From contig NC_062248.1 of the NCBI RefSeq assembly GCF_905475465.1, positions 1,860,001 through 1,924,000 of the forward strand: a stretch of 64,000 nucleotides of DNA, read 5' to 3'. The position numbers and the translations under genes are program-made. The notes under the pieces were generated by a model that did no database searches, had not been told where the DNA came from, and worked only from the letters and a program-made list of their open reading frames with translations. Numbering within the stretch: the first letter of the stretch is position 1; every line of letters begins with the position of its first letter. Shown here one piece after another: positions 53,447 to 63,790 of the stretch. This stretch comes from Pieris napi. Its lineage: Eukaryota; Arthropoda; Insecta; Lepidoptera; Pieridae.

Positions 53447-53956
53447 CTAGCTGACCCGGCAAACGTCGTTTTGCCATGTATATTATTTCTAAGAAGCATT
53501 TTTTTAGTTCAATAAAAATAACTATCTACTATAATAAAAAATAGGGGTTGATCGGTGAGGGGTAATTAAGGGTTGTATGTATTTTTGTATGCTGGATCAT
53601 AAAAAATAAGTTAAGTTTTGTCTAAAAAATCATAATTTAGGGGGATGAAAAAAAGATGTTGTCCGATTTTCAGACTCAATAATACTCATAAGAATCGGTC
53701 GAGCCGTTTCGGAGGAGTATGGGTAAAAATAGGCGTTAATTGTAGAGGGGTGACAATTAAGGGTTGTATGTATTTTTGTGTGCTGTATCATAAAAAATAA
53801 GTAAAGTTTCGTCTAAAAAATCAAAATTTAGGGGGATGAAAAATAGATGTTGTCCGATTCTCAGACTCGATAAGACTCATAAGAATCGGTCGAGCCGTTT
53901 CGGAGGAGTATGGCAACAAACATTGTGACACGAGAATTTTAATGATTACTCGTAGA
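53447..53956 (-). mobile_element. Helitron-like element with internal duplication
   Basis: 3' end CCGGGTCAGCTAG at 53447 (minus strand) and a diverged 5' end near 53956. A ~190-bp unit is present twice in tandem, about 53535-53725 and 53726-53915. Each copy contains GGGTTGTATGTATTTTTG, TAGGGGGATGAAAAA and AGAATCGGTCGAGCCGTTTC. The other two Helitron-like copies have this unit once. Confidence 0.72.
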
Positions 53957-54590
53957 TGTAATTTGTGTTTTTAAATTGTTGTTTTCACTCATTGTTGCAG
54001 TTTCTTTGTTCTTTAATCTAGAAATTAATAAAGAAAATAAACAAAGACGATAAGGAATTAGCAAAATTATAATGGTTTTGAAAACACAAGGTTCATCTCC
54101 ATTCTCTGATTAAAATTTGAAAAGAAAAGCTTGCGATTTGTTTTAGAGACATTTTCCCTAAAAAGGGACATGGTGTTTGTCACTGATTAATTACGTCAGT
54201 CAAAAGGAGGTTTATTGCATAAAACCTTTTTGAGACTTATTTCCGGGACAACAAATGTATTTTATATGAGCTTAATTTTGCTTTGTTAATCAGAGAACGG
54301 TGAATGTTTAAGCTATGATATGACATTAAAATAAATCAATTTTTATTTAGTATAGACTTTTTTGGTTTAACATAAAGTTATTAAGATCAATAAAATGACG
54401 TTTTTCATAACATTTTTGATAAACAATTTTTGCTTTTATATATATTTTTATAAAAAATATGCAGATACAATTAAACTAGCTTGTGTGTCAAAACAAACAT
54501 ATGGATTATTACTCGACACTAATTTAATAAGACACGATTATTTTATAATTTAAATTTGATGATATCTTAAATGTCTCCTTATAATGGTAC
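53957..54590. other. AT-rich gene-free stretch
   Basis: Nothing recognised. Confidence 0.4.
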
Positions 54591-55043
54591 CCACGATGCT
54601 AAATGGGGATTTACTCGAGCGTCGTAGAGACCTATTGGGATGCAAAGCTCAGATAATAAGAAGAAAAAAATGTTATATGATATATACCTTTTCATCGGTG
54701 GGGGAAGCGGCTATAGATTGTTAAATATGTAAAAAAAAAACTGTTGCATGGACATCCTCGAGCGCGTCAGATATTGATAGCATCAATGCCCTACGTATTT
54801 TTAATAATGTACGTATGTTAATCTGATCGTTTGCATGATGCGGGTGGTTGTATTTAAGGGTTGAAAATGAAAAAAAAATAAAAATTATCGAGCGTGTTAG
54901 ATTTTCTAAGGGAGTGTTAAGTGCACCAAAAAAAAGCTCTCATTCACTAATCTAACGATTTCAATGGGACGCAAACGGCCATTTTCATAATTTGCAAAAA
55001 AAAAACGCAATTTTGAAATACTCAAGCACGTCAGATTAAGATA

Positions 55044-55888
55044 TCGACGTAGGAAAGCATATTTGCTGTAAGTAGACAAAATACCTAAAGTGACTTTTTC
55101 CTGCCATTAGAATCAGAAAAAAAAGCCGCATCGAATGACCCGGGTCCTGTGTCTCTACGATGAAAAAAAAATTACATACGCCGTTGAAAACGCCCGTACT
55201 TATATTTTTTTTAGAAAGATTAAATGCTGTATGTAGACCAAAATCTAGTCATTTCAGACATTTTGTACTTACAGCAAAAGAAAAACTGCATTTTTTCTTT
55301 ACAAATACTTACTTCTTCCCATTTAAAAACTTAACGCTACTTACAGCATTTCAACGGCGTGTGATTTTTACATTCGTTTACTTACAGCAAGTTTAGGGAA
55401 CCTACAGTTTTAGTTTTTTTTTACCATTTACGACATTTTATTTCAACCAAACATTACATTACCAAATGACCCACTGCATTTCTAGATCTAATCATAATTA
55501 TAAACACTAAACAGATAATATTACATCTTGAATTGCAATTAAAAGTACCCAAATACATAAATTTACTGCATACAGCATATTTACCGCCTGTAAATTGATA
55601 ATATTTCCGCGCGTACATATTTCTTCCTTAGTTACAGCGTTTTAAAGGTTTGTGATTTAAAAAACTGTTTGCTGTAACTAGCCAAACACGTACTTATAGT
55701 AACTTTGGATAAAAAGTTTACATTGCAAATGGTGACTGGCAGTTAAATAAATATATGTTTCAAAAATGGTAGCAATATCATGGATAGGTCAGACACTATT
55801 AATTTTTTTCCGAAATTAATAAAGTTTTTTGGCTCTGGTGAACAATTGCAATATGTCTACTTACAGCAAATGTGCTTTCCTACGTCGA
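55044..55888. mobile_element. 845-bp inverted-repeat element with clustered CTTACAGC motifs
   Basis: Inverted ends of about 34 bp with one mismatch (TCGACGTAGGAAAGCA, then ATTTGCTGTAAGTAGACA). TA lies on both sides (55042-55043 and 55889-55890), consistent with a Tc1/mariner-type MITE. Nine TACAGC/GCTGTA motifs occur across it in both orientations (e.g. 55068, 55228, 55270, 55331, 55383, 55571, 55636, 55669, 55863), often as ACTTACAGC. A 78-codon frame inside is not credible as a gene. Confidence 0.72.
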
Positions 55889-56149
55889 TATATGTGGTTC
55901 ATCTTTATGTTCTAAACGTACTGTCTCATAATCTGACGATTATCTAGAGGGATTCGCCTGATCTGACAAAAATTTTTTCGAAAAACGGTTCACCTAAAGG
56001 GCCATCCCTGCAACTTCCCTCTAATTCCATTCCTGGGCGCTTAAAATTGATATTTTGAGCTCGCTGAGTTCAAAGAAATAACATTTCTATGCATTTGAGC
56101 TCTCCCAGCTCGAAAGTCTGATAGAAGTTTCATAGAACACTATTTTTGG

Positions 56150-56440
56150 AATTTTCAAACCGCAATAACTTTTGAATGGATCAAGCAATTTTCACGCGGT
56201 TGGCGGCATTCGACGCAATTTTATCATTCTCATAAGTATTTTTTCAATTTTAATTGATCGAACCACAAATTTCGGAGTAATCCCGAAAAAACACTATTTC
56301 GGGTTTCTTTCGTTCACGATATCTCTCGAACGAATCAACCGCTTTTGACCAGCTTGGTGGCGATCGACGTGGTTTTTCAAGTTCAAAGGCGGATTAGTTT
56401 TTGAAGTTGATCGATAAAGAAACCACTTTAAAAAAAAATA
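56150..56440. repeat. Diverged ~150-bp direct duplication
   Basis: Two successive blocks follow one template. AATGGATCAAGCAATTTTCA with GGTTGGCGGCATTCGACG (about 56176-56216) matches CGAATCAACCGCTTTTGACC with CTTGGTGGCGATCGACG (about 56331-56371). Each is followed by an AATTGATCGA/AGTTGATCGA box before AACC. Divergence is large. Confidence 0.6.
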
Positions 56441-57102
56441 TTTCTTAGTTTTTTAAGATTTTTCAAAATTTCTCAAAATCTATCGGTCCGAATCGGTTCA
56501 AATTCACAGGAAATGTAATTTTGAGGGAAATATTTAGAACGCCGTTTAGTAGATTCCGATCGGTTTAAGGAAATGTAGGCATCACGCAGCTGCACGCATT
56601 TAACTTTATCGACGAATTTTTGTTATTTCGGCTTGCGGAAATCGTCAGATTATATATTTTTCATTATTCTTGAATTGATTATTATATTTGATTCAAAATA
56701 AAAAAAAAATTAGCTACGCTCGAGAATGTCGAGATGACGTTTTTTTTTACAACTTTGTTACCCTCCCCTTTTTTTCCGTCACTCTCAAATTGTCAGATTA
56801 GTGGAATATACACTTTTTAGGATGTAATTAACTCACCCTACCTTAATCTGACGCGCTCGGGAATCTCTGATGGTCAATTTTTTTTTACTAATCTGATCCT
56901 GTCTCCTTCACGGGCGGCCTTATATATGGGCCTCATATTTCGTGGAGGTACTTAACCGGGTACAAGGTATCCCCCTATATATTATTAATCTGCCGCGCTT
57001 CAGTAAATCCCGAAATCCCCTCTTGGGATCCCCTACCATAAGCTTTGTAATAATATATAGTTTAATATTTAATAAGTTAAGGTTCGTTCACCATAAACGT
57101 TA

Positions 57103-57273
57103 CGAGCAGTTTTGGTCTAGGGGTTTGGCACACTTATCTCTAAGGTCGACTTTTCTTTTTAAACATCGTAAGAACTAGGCTTAGACCTATAAAGTCAACG
57201 GGTTACAGGCACAACAGGCTGATGACCCACTTGCCAATAAGAAAAAACAAATGATAACAGATACAGAAATCTA
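57103..57273 (+). repeat. SINE, diverged, cut by a LINE
   Basis: Head GAGCAGTTTTGGTCTAGGGG, then GTCAACGGGTTACAGGCACA and GATAACAGATACAGAAATCT. The 3' end is missing and a LINE fragment starts ~25 bp further on. Confidence 0.7.
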
Positions 57274-57298
57274 ATAAACATTATTGCATCTGTGTTCT

Positions 57299-57731
57299 TT
57301 CCGTGCGGCTTGATCCCTTGGCGCTGCGTAGAGATGTGGGATCTCTCTGCATCTTCTACCGCATTTACCATGGAGAGTGTTCAGAGGAGTTGTTCGGTCT
57401 AATACCTGCAGCTGAGTTTCATCATCGGACGTCAAGGCAAAATACAATATACCATCCGTATCACCTCGACGTCCGTCGTTCCACAACAGAGCGTTTTCTA
57501 AGGCAGTTTTTGCCGCGCGCCACCACTATGTGGAACCAGCTGCCCACAGAAGTATTTCCGAACCAATTCGACTTAGGGTCCTTCAAGAAAAGAGCGTACC
57601 AATTCTTGAAAGGCCGGCAACGCACTTGCGAGCCTTCTGGCATTGTGAGTGTCCATGGACGGCGGTATCACTTAACATCAGGTGAGCCTCCTGCCCGTTT
57701 GCCTCCTATTACATTAAAAAAAAAAAAAATT
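57299..57731 (+). pseudogene. Jockey/CR1-group LINE 3' fragment, well preserved
   Basis: An open frame from about 57303 matches the last ~140 codons of the reverse transcriptase at 21143-22522 with roughly a dozen residue differences, and ends in a polyA-like run at 57715-57731. It is 5' truncated, covering only the C-terminal region, so it makes no enzyme. High similarity suggests both copies were made by a recently active source. Confidence 0.88.
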
Positions 57732-58214
57732 GGAATTGTTTTTCTACGGGGAAAGATAGATAGATTTCCTTACATTGCACTGGGCACTTGTACCCCAGTT
57801 GTAACAACACTTTTTTAAACGAGATTGTTGTGAGTATATGCACGGAACAAATCAAAAGAAAAAAATCAACGCGAAATTCAAATCTCGAACGATTTGACTT
57901 GACCTAGTTTCAGTGAAATCTCAAGTTTTCTTCGCAACTAATTATCATAAGGTCACTTGAAACGTCACTTAAACTTAAGGGGTGAAGACCGATAAGTGCA
58001 GAACTCATAAAACTTTATTACTTTTAGTGATCAATTCTAAAACTAGTCTGTGAAATTTCTCTTGAAATATTCCGTTTTTATACTGAAAAATGAGGTCCTC
58101 ATAGCTCCCATACAATCTTCTTTAGAGGGAATATACTTGTGCTGCGATTATTATTTTTCAGACGTGTATGTTTTATGTGGGGTAACTTTTAGTAGAAAGA
58201 AATAAAGGAAATAT
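57732..58214. other. AT-rich gene-free stretch
   Basis: Nothing recognised. Confidence 0.4.
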
Positions 58215-58345
58215 CGGGAAAGGATTGGAAAATAGTAGCGAAGTGATTGACATGGAAAAATTTGGAGGAGATCTTCACTCCGTTGGGCGTCATGTACTAA
58301 TATAAAATAACATAAACTTAATGTAATGTTTCGTAGTACTCGAAT
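58215..58345 (+). pseudogene. Non-LTR retrotransposon C-terminal tail, copy 2
   Basis: Similar in order to 1375-1490: GATTGGAAAATAGTAGCG, TTGGAGGAGATCTTCACTCC and GTCATGTACTAAT. It is more decayed and lacks the AAAT tail. Confidence 0.5.
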
Positions 58346-58390
58346 ACACCCTATTTTTATTTTATTACATTTAACCTTTTTTACATTAAA

Positions 58391-58697
58391 GAGCAGTGTT
58401 GCCCTAGTGGCTTCAGCGCGCAACTCTCATACCTGAGGTCGTAGGCTCGATCCCCGGTTGTGCACCAATGGACTTTAGCCTTTGTGACACACGCCGTCAA
58501 CTTTTTGGGTCTAAGACATGTCGGTTTCCTCACGATGTTTTCCTTCACCGTTCAAGCAAATGTTCAATGCACACATAGAAAGAAAGTCGTCAGGCACTGG
58601 AGGCTGATCACCTACTTGCCGATTAGATTTAAAAATGATCATGAAACAGATTCAGAAATCTGAGGCCAAGACCTAAAGAGGTTGTAGGGCCACTGAT
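58391..58697 (+). repeat. SINE with an internal inversion
   Basis: The head (GAGCAGTGTTGCCCTAGTGG, B box near 58446) and the tail (GTCAGGCACTGGAGGCTGAT to GGCCACTGATTT) are in plus orientation. The ~103-bp body at 58486-58588 (from ACACACGCCGTCAACTTTTT to AGAAAGAAAGTC) is in the opposite orientation, and both breakpoints are clean. A hybrid copy of this kind can arise by inversion within an existing SINE or by template switching during insertion. Confidence 0.88.
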
Positions 58698-58768
58698 TTT
58701 TTATTTTATTTTTAAACTAACCAAAATCTGTATGGATTAATAAAGCTTTAATAATAATAATAATAAAA
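58698..58768 (+). repeat. LINE 3' tail fragment with (AAT)n
   Basis: ACTAACCAAAATCTGTATGG and AAAGCTTTAATAATAATAAT match the tail of the insertion at 29739-29912 and abut the SINE end. Confidence 0.7.
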
Positions 58769-59161
58769 AGTATATGTATAATATCTATGAAGTAAAATTG
58801 TTTTTTAGGTCACAGTTATACGCAAAAACACGATAAGATCATTGTACAAATTAAGTCTGTGTTAGTACTTTTTCTTGAGCACTTTGCCACATTAAGAGAG
58901 ATGAGGCTTTACGTAGACTTAATACCTTAAGAAATAGAAGTTCTTTCTTGCCTTTGACACAAATAGAGGGACTACTAAGGGAATTACTAAGCTATTTTTT
59001 ATCGTTTCACTCAAATTGGAATTTGCGAAACTTCTTTGATTTTTATATTATTAATAAGAAAGATACTTTTGTGGTTTAATAATCTTTATCAAATCGGAGT
59101 GTTCAAAACACAGAAGTTATTTTTTTTTTAATGATTAAAGTAGTTGTAAATAATACCTAGA
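58769..59161. other. AT-rich gene-free stretch
   Basis: Nothing recognised. Confidence 0.4.
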
Positions 59162-59163
59162 TA

Positions 59164-59620
59164 ACACTGAAAATGTTTCAAAAATGAAAAACGACTTAAT
59201 GTAGAAAGTTGCCAATACTTTTATTGGTTTTAGAAGTAATCTCCATTCCTCTCTACACATCGTCGCATTCGATGGCACCACTGAAAAAAGCATTGGGCCC
59301 ACGCTTTAAATCGTTAAACCAATTGTAAATAGTGGCACGACATGGGGCTTAATTACGAAATGCTAATCGCAGCCTATCATAGCTTTGTTGTTGAGTATGC
59401 ACACAACGAAAGTCATAATAAATCATTGACCGAAAATTTTCTCGCGTTAGGTTCATATTCACGTGTAACAAGAGTTTTAGATTTGGCGCCAATTCACTAA
59501 AACAAATGACAAATGAATGCAATATACTACATTAGGTTACCAAAGAGATCTAAAATTGAAATTAAAAAAAGTTTTCATTGGCAATGTTTCTAACTGGCCA
59601 TTTCTAAACATTTTCAGTGT
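59164..59620 (-). mobile_element. Internally deleted mariner element
   Basis: Inverted ends ACACTGAAAATGTTT (left, 59164) and its complement (right, to 59620) are flanked by TA (59162-59163 and 59621-59622). At 457 bp it is about a third of a normal mariner. The interior keeps both ends of a transposase gene with the catalytic centre deleted. It is a different mariner lineage from the complete element at 30041-31336. Confidence 0.85.
59225..59460 (-). pseudogene. Mariner transposase remnant
   Basis: The minus strand reads MNLTRENFRSMIYYDFRC, then QQQSYDRLRLAF, a stop, and APCRATIYNWFNDLKRG. This is the first helix-turn-helix region of a DD34D-type mariner transposase. It then jumps to the extreme C-terminal CFFQWCHRMRRCVERNGDYF and stops. 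All catalytic aspartates are lost. Confidence 0.8.
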
Positions 59621-59622
59621 TA

Positions 59623-60879
59623 CCCACGTATACTGATAAATATGGGCCCACTGATAATAATTAGTGTTGTTGGCGACAGGAACTTAAGGTGATTCGGGCC
59701 GCTTTTTATTAAAGTGATTGCGTTTTTATATTTCTTTTGTACTATCTTATAAATTACTAGTGCTATCTTATAAAGACAATTCATTCTTTCAAAATTGTTA
59801 CCATAAGTCTTAAGTTGCACAAAAGTTCATTTAAAATTTGCATCGTCCATTCAAAAAAATAAACTGCACTCTTTTAAATTAAGTAGTCTTCCGTCTCTTT
59901 CTGTCAAATTGTATTTACGCTTTGATGGAAACAGACAGAGTTATTTAGTCAAAGATTTAGTATTTTTCTTCTCAGAATAAGACGTATTCATACTGTTGCC
60001 TCATGCCTGGGGGGTAAGAATGTAAAATGAAAGACGGAACGTCAGCGCGTTTTGTTTGATTGTCATCGGTCAAAAGCATCTCTAGTCCAACACGTGACGT
60101 GATACGTAATATTACGTTGATTTATCCAAACGCACGATTTTGCCTTAGCCGCGTTTTGGCATTTTTAACGCGATAAACAATTTTCTTGAATATCTTTTAT
60201 GACTTTGGGAAACGTATTATGGTACGTGTTTTGTGCCTAAATTTTCCTGTGTTTTCTTACTAGGGAGTTTGTTTGTTAAATTTTTTGAGTTTTAGATTGA
60301 ATCCTTTATAAATTATAATATTTCAACCTTAAAGAGAAATTATATAACATTCTGATTTTTATTTAATAATAATACATACCTCTTATAAAAATATATTAAC
60401 GAATATTATGGCTTTATTTTAAACTCAATTACCTTGTAAACCTATCGTCTGTTGGATTGATCACATTTTCTGTTCCTCAATATTGAGCCGTATGCCCATA
60501 AGGTAAGGTTGCTAATCCTGAAAATATTTTCGAACAAAATTTCGTACCTTTATTTTTGAATAAATTATTAAATTCAGGGATTTATTGATAAAGAGACCTC
60601 TCATCGAAGGGCTTTTAACTTTGACGTTTAAATCACAAAGCTTTATTTTATTCTGAACCAATATTATAAAGAGAATGTGTATTTTGTTTATAAATTAACT
60701 CAAAAACAACGGATTAAAAAAATGGATCTTTTTAAATCGTTTTAAATATTTTAAAAAACCAAAAGCAGTGCGAAGCCTCTAGTTAAGAAAAAACACCTAT
60801 TGTAGTAATATCAATTTTCTTTAAAGTGGAAAAACTACATTTAGTAGATGACTATTTCTTGAATAAGTAGTTAATTAAA
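59623..60879. other. Gene-free stretch with a CpG-richer segment
   Basis: 60030-60190 has more CG dinucleotides than its surroundings (GACGGAACGTCAGCGCG, CACGTGACGTGATACGT). No coding frame or repeat was recognised there. Confidence 0.35.
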
Positions 60880-60963
60880 ATTCATTAAAAGTGAATTCTA
60901 ATTCATTAAAAGTGAATTCTAATTCATTAAAAGTGAATTCTAATTCATTAAACGTGAATTCTA
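60880..60963. repeat. 21-bp tandem repeat, four copies
   Basis: The unit ATTCATTAAAAGTGAATTCTA occurs four times head-to-tail, written here as ATTCATTAAAAGTGAATTCT plus A. Units 1-3 are identical and unit 4 has one A-to-C change. Each unit is partly self-complementary (GAATTC...). A minisatellite. Confidence 0.95.
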
Positions 60964-62215
60964 ATTAAGAATTATAAATCTATTTCTATTGATGTTGTTC
61001 GTATTATAAATCCTTAGAACATTGTTACTATGGAACTCAAAACACAAAAGCCTCCTCTGGATCATCAACCTTCATATCCACATTCAGTTTTATGTTAGTT
61101 CCCAAGTCCATTCAGCGTGATATGAAGAATTTTTTCATGAATAGTTATTTGCGATAAATGTTTAGGGTAACAATCTACGGAAGGATCTTATAAAATATTA
61201 TCATATTAAAATGGTACTCATAATGTTGTATTTATTAGACAATCCTGGTCTGATTTGTACATATCCACCAGCATGAGGATTGTCTAATTATAATTGTTAT
61301 AAATTGTACGTTTTAACAAGATTTTTAGCGACCTCTTCATTAATGTTATTATCAAACGGACAAACATGCACAAAAGTTCTTCATGGGGTCATACGGATCT
61401 ATACAATATTTAGACAAAAAACAGGGTTTTTGGGTCTGGTCCACAAACTTAAATATCTATCATCTTAAATATCGTCATACGTTTTACCCTACTACCTACA
61501 CAAATCCCTTTTTTTATATCTAAGAATTAAAAAAAAATTTTTTTTAGGAATTATAAGTATGACACAACAACATTTGCCCAGTCAGCTAGTAATTAATTAT
61601 TGCAAAGAAAATCTCGTTATATTGAATTGAAAATTTGCTGATGCAGTAAGATTGCATACAATTAAAACATCTTAAAACGTCGTAGTTTTAAAAATGAAGT
61701 TTTTACGTATAATAACGCTTTGAATAATCATATATGAAAATTCATTTCTGGTTCCGCAGGGAGCGCCCGTGTGGGCGGCATACAAATTCCGTAGTGTAAT
61801 GTTAATCTTCTTTGACATAAAACGGTCAGTGCCTTTGAATTGCATTTTATAATCCCGAGATTAAAATTCTGAAGATTCGATGTATAAGTACTGAAGTGTA
61901 TACGGCCTTATTATAAAACGTTGATTAAATTCCTCTTTTGTTTCCTTATAACAATAATTATTATAATTTTTGAGTATTTGATAAGTCATGTAAGTACGAT
62001 ATAATGATCGATCTGACGTTCATTATTAAAAAATGTCGCTAACCTAACATGTAATTTTTATAATATTATATATACAGTATACACATGGTATACACGCGAC
62101 AAATACTGCTTCGGTAAGAAACACAGATTCATTAAGAGCTTATTAGTTGTGGTGATTATTTTAGAACTTAGGTTGAGACCTAATGAAGAATATCACTACA
62201 GAGTCTTTTAATTAC
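60964..62215. other. AT-rich gene-free stretch with a Helitron-like tail scrap
   Basis: ACATTTGCCCAGTCAGCTAG at 61571-61590 followed by T resembles the 3' end of the Helitron-like repeats; no 5' end was found. A 62-codon frame at 61280-61468 has no recognisable domain. Confidence 0.4.
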
Positions 62216-62292
62216 CTGCCTTGCGATTATGTAGCTCACTTTTCGAACTCACACAGCGGTTTCGAAAAGTGAGCTACATAATCGCATGGCTG
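62216..62292. mobile_element. Short MITE, deletion derivative (second copy)
   Basis: Inverted ends around GATTATGTAGCTCACTTTT, separated by only AACTCACACAGCGG-like sequence. Same family as 1067-1194: the internal CTCACACAGCGGTTT is shared and the rest of the interior is deleted. It would fold into a nearly complete hairpin. Confidence 0.82.
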
Positions 62293-62354
62293 CTGTTATT
62301 CAAATGTGCAAAATTTTCCCGGATGGTTATTCAATATTGTTTCGATGCCGTATA

Positions 62355-63788
62355 GACCAGTGCAGATAGCCTTTAAAATAAATAAAAAGTGAAAAAAATT
62401 ACAGTAGGATGAAACCCATTAGAAAAGGAGGGGAATATGATAAAAATGAAAGGAAAAATAAATTACGGTCGATCTGAGGTCGGGAAGGGGTAGGGGGGGG
62501 GAGGTTTAAGGGTAAAAAACGGTTTATCTCGATTTCCGGCAAAACTAAAAGTCCTATCGAAGAAAGTTAAATGGCAAAGTTGTAGGTAATAAAAAGATCT
62601 AAAACTTTTGTATTCACACATTTTTCACATCACCTCAAAATTTATGTAAAAAATTCAAAAAACCAAGTTTTTGGTTTTTTATTTTTATCTTTAACAAAAA
62701 TATTTTTTATTTAACAAAATTTGGTAAAAACTTACCTTTCTATGTCCCAAATACACTGTAATTTATTTGATTAAAAATATTTATTTGTTCACCTTATTTT
62801 GTATTAATATCGAAAAAACAGTCTAATTTTCAATCGAAAATTCTGACGTCAAAATTTAAGCTTTTTTCAAAAAGTTGGTGTGCTTTCAGTTCGTTGAAAT
62901 CTCTACTTTCCTATGGTAAAAAAAAATATATATGTTACCATAGTAAATCTTCTCAGAAAACGCAAAAAATCGTATGCAGTAACGCCCAGACCTGTCATCC
63001 ACTTCCTTACTTCTCTATGAAATACGAAAATTTTAGCCCATCTAAAGGCTAATTTTTTTTTAGGTCACTCAGGCATATATAAGTTATCTTAAAATAGTAA
63101 TAAATAGGCATCTGATTATAATTTTAAGAAGATTCATAGAGAAGTAGGGAAGGGGATGACGGGTCTGGGCGTTACTGCATACGATTTTTTGCATTTTCTG
63201 AGAAGATTTACTATGGTAATATATATATATTTTTTTACCATAGGAAAGTAGAGATTTCAACGAACTGAAAGCACACCAACTTTTTTAAAAAAGCTTAAAT
63301 TTTGACGTCAGAATTTTCGATTGAAAATTAGGGTGTTTTTTCGATATTAATTCAAAATAAGGTGAAAAAATAAATATTTTTAATCAAATAAATTACAGCG
63401 TATTTGGAACATAGAAAGGTAAGTTTTCACCAAATTTCGTTAAAAAAAAAATATTTTTGTAAAAGATAAAAATTAAAAACCAAAAACTTGGTTTTTTGAA
63501 TTTTTCACATAAATTTTGAGGTTATGTGAAAAATGTGTGAATACAAAAGTTTTAGATCTTTTTATTACCTACAACTTTGCCATTTAACTTTCTTCGATAG
63601 GACTTTTAGTTTTGCCGGAAATCGAGATAAACCGTTTTTTACCCTTAAACCTCCCCCCCCTACCCCTTCCCGACCTCAGATCGACCGTAATTTATTTTTC
63701 CTTTCATTTTTATCATATTCCCCTCCTTTTCTAATGGGTTTCATCCTACTGTAATTTTTTTTGGTTTCAAAAATTATCGGCACTGGTC
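62355..63788. mobile_element. 1.43 kb foldback element
   Basis: Two arms of about 665 bp (62355-63020 and 63135-63788), near-perfect reverse complements apart from a weakly matched outer ~40 bp, meet around a ~110-bp centre. The ends read GACCAGTGC with TA directly outside (62353-62354 and 63789-63790), suggesting a Tc1/mariner-type target. Both arms contain a G-run or C-run (62495-62502 and 63652-63660). There is no credible coding frame. The whole element can fold into one hairpin, and any transcript across it would be double-stranded RNA. Confidence 0.9.
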
Positions 63789-63790
63789 TA

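Larger units (their letters stand above)
54591..56925. mobile_element. Composite element with inverted arrays of a ~130-bp unit
   Basis: The left side (about 54720-55040) has three successive diverged units, each an A-run followed about 25 bp later by TCGAGCGCGTCAGATT-like sequence (54755, 54886, 55016), with an AATCTGA/AATCTAACG box between. The right side (about 56700-56920) has two units of the same design in reverse orientation (cores near 56848 and 56720). The middle contains an 845-bp inverted-repeat element and a ~150-bp diverged duplication. No coding frame is convincing. It looks like a non-autonomous DNA element with repeat-array termini, class unknown; outer limits are approximate. 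Confidence 0.5.

Noticed and set aside
55160..55396. 78-codon frame inside the 845-bp element
   Set aside because: Low-complexity Phe/Lys/Leu-rich translation of AT-rich DNA in a non-coding MITE.
60880..60963. CRISPR-like array
   Set aside because: Four direct 21-bp units with no spacers, in an animal genome: a minisatellite.
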